From: Pseudomonadota bacterium
GTDB taxonomy: Bacteria; Pseudomonadota; Gammaproteobacteria; Steroidobacterales; Steroidobacteraceae
Assembly: GCA_021792815.1 (NCBI GenBank)
Contig: JAJYTX010000139.1
Coordinates: 1-7,006, forward strand
Direction: 5' to 3'
DNA length: 7,006 bases
Positions 5,799 through 7,006 of this stretch are shown here, piece after piece (the first letter of the stretch is position 1; each line of letters opens with the position of its first letter). A model generated the notes under the pieces. That model did not search any database. It saw nothing but the letters and a program-made list of their open reading frames with translations, and had not been told where the DNA came from. The position numbers and the translations under genes are program-made.

Positions 5799-7006
5799 TC
5801 ATCCGCGCGGCGGCGTGCCGTTGGTAAGCGCGGCCGAAGGGCCATCGGTCGATGGGATCGGGTGTGCCGCCAGGCTGCGGGTCGCGCGCCAGAACAGCAC
5901 GCTCGACACGGCGGCCAGCGCGGCGGCCAGCAGGTACTCGGCGCCGGGAAACACCAGCCCGCCGACGCCCGCGCTGAAGCTGCGAAAAACATGAGTCATC
6001 ACCGGCGGTGTCACGATCATCGACAGGCTGGTGAGGCTCGCGATGACCCCCTGCAGCTCGCCCTGCTGCTCGGCAGGGGTGGCGAGCGACATGATGCCCG
6101 TCATGGTCGGTCCGGTCATGTAGCCGAGCCCGCTCGGAATGATGAACGCGATGGCCACGGCGCCGATGGGCGCGAACGCGAAGCCGATCAAGCCCACGAG
6201 GCTCAGGCCCTGGGCAATGAGGGTGCACCAGCGCGAGCCCAGCCCGCGGATCAGCCGGGCCACCAGGAAGCCCTGTCCGAGGATGCTGGTCGCGCCGTAG
6301 ATGCCCAGACTGTACCCGACGGTCAGCGGCGTCCAGCCGAACTGGTGCATCGTGAAGTAGGGCCAGGTGGCGGGCACCGTCTGCAGCGCAAAGCGCATCA
6401 GCAGGCTGGCGACCAGGATCCGGGCGACCAGCGGGATCCTGTGCAGGTGTTGCAGGGCGCCGAGGACGTGCGAGCGGCGCAGCGAGAACGGCCGGCGCCT
6501 TTCCGGTGGGAGCGACTCCGGCAGGATGAATGTGCCGTAGGCGACGTTCACCAGAGACAGGCCGGCGGCGACGAAGAACGGCAGGCGCAGACCGAAATGA
6601 CTCAGCAGGCCACCGACGATGGGGCCGACGATGATGCCGACACCCATCGAGGCGCCGATCAGACCGAATCGGTGCGCGCGATCGGCGCCGGGTGTCACAT
6701 CGGCCAGATACGCGCCCGCCGTGGCGGTGGTCGCCCCGAACGCGCCCGCGAATGCCTGGGAAATGAACAACCAGGTGATCGAGGTCGCAAACCCCATGAT
6801 CACGTAGTTGATGCCGAAGGCGGCGAGAGACAGCAGCAGCACCGGGCGGCGGCCAAAGCGGTCACTGAGATTTCCGAGAATCGGGGCGACGAGAAACTGG
6901 ATGGCGGCGAACAGCGCCGAGATCGCTCCGCCGTACAGCGCGGCCTGGGTCAGGCTGCCGCCCGTCAGGCTGGCGATCAGCTTCGGCAGCACGGGTATGA
7001 GCAGGC
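5799..7006 (-). CDS. Tet-family MFS drug:H+ antiporter (DHA1, TetA-like), 5'-partial
   Basis: Inner-membrane efflux transporter of the major facilitator superfamily, drug:H+ antiporter-1 group, close in layout to tetracycline carriers. Seen: the frame is open to the window edge and begins LLIPVLPKLIASL, the middle of TM helix 1, so the true start lies outside; the GTG at 6992 is an internal Val. Counting that Val as 1, motif A (GNLSDRFGRRP) is at 40-50 in the TM2-3 loop, YLADVTPGADRAHRFG at 95-110, and antiporter motif C (GASMGVGIIVGPIVGG) at 113-128. LPESLPPERRRPF (157-169) opens the central loop. Hydrophobic segments continue to about residue 370, consistent with 12 helices less part of the first. 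The Tet-like motifs do not prove tetracycline transport; many relatives export unknown compounds. It lies upstream of the three-gene operon on the same strand, but a 197-bp gap with a hairpin and promoter argues for separate transcription. Confidence 0.92.
   Translation of the reverse strand, partial: LLIPVLPKLIASLTGGSLTQAALYGGAISALFAAIQFLVAPILGNLSDRFGRRPVLLLSLAAFGINYVIMGFATSITWLFISQAFAGAFGATTATAGAYLADVTPGADRAHRFGLIGASMGVGIIVGPIVGGLLSHFGLRLPFFVAAGLSLVNVAYGTFILPESLPPERRRPFSLRRSHVLGALQHLHRIPLVARILVASLLMRFALQTVPATWPYFTMHQFGWTPLTVGYSLGIYGATSILGQGFLVARLIRGLGSRWCTLIAQGLSLVGLIGFAFAPIGAVAIAFIIPSGLGYMTGPTMTGIMSLATPAEQQGELQGVIASLTSLSMIVTPPVMTHVFRSFSAGVGGLVFPGAEYLLAAALAAVSSVLFWRATRSLAAHPIPSTDGPSAALTNGTPPRG

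Overview
The window is high-GC bacterial DNA with five genes and no visible RNA genes, insertion sequences or CRISPR arrays. It encodes a fused CofG-CofH (FbiC-type) protein, so the host very likely makes the deazaflavin cofactor F420. The lineage cannot be fixed from this sequence. Actinobacteria, Chloroflexi and some proteobacteria carry fused FbiC. A proteobacterial or other uncultured high-GC host is my guess, from general protein character only.

Layout, left to right. Positions 1-2239 (+) hold fbiC, cut at its 5' end by the window edge. Positions 2240-2588 are a convergent intergenic stretch with no recognisable gene; one frame in it looks mildly protein-like. Positions 2589-5601 (-) hold a compact three-gene operon, transcribed right to left. 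It starts with a luciferase-like flavin/F420 monooxygenase-type protein (5601-4576), followed by two divergent paralogous xylose-isomerase-like TIM-barrel proteins (4567-3617 and 3596-2589). The gaps are 8 and 20 bp, and a Shine-Dalgarno sequence sits across one stop codon. Positions 5602-5798 are the promoter region, with an AT-rich island carrying repeated GGAATTT boxes. Positions 5799-7006 (-) hold a Tet-family MFS drug:H+ antiporter, cut at its 5' end by the window edge.

Working model (inference): fbiC supplies the F420 chromophore Fo. The neighbouring luciferase-like enzyme may use F420 or FMN to oxidise or reduce a small molecule, which the two TIM-barrel enzymes then isomerise, epimerise or cleave. 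The MFS protein may export a related or toxic compound, or may be unrelated. The three-gene operon is the most likely place for an undescribed pathway. Its substrate cannot be read from sequence alone.
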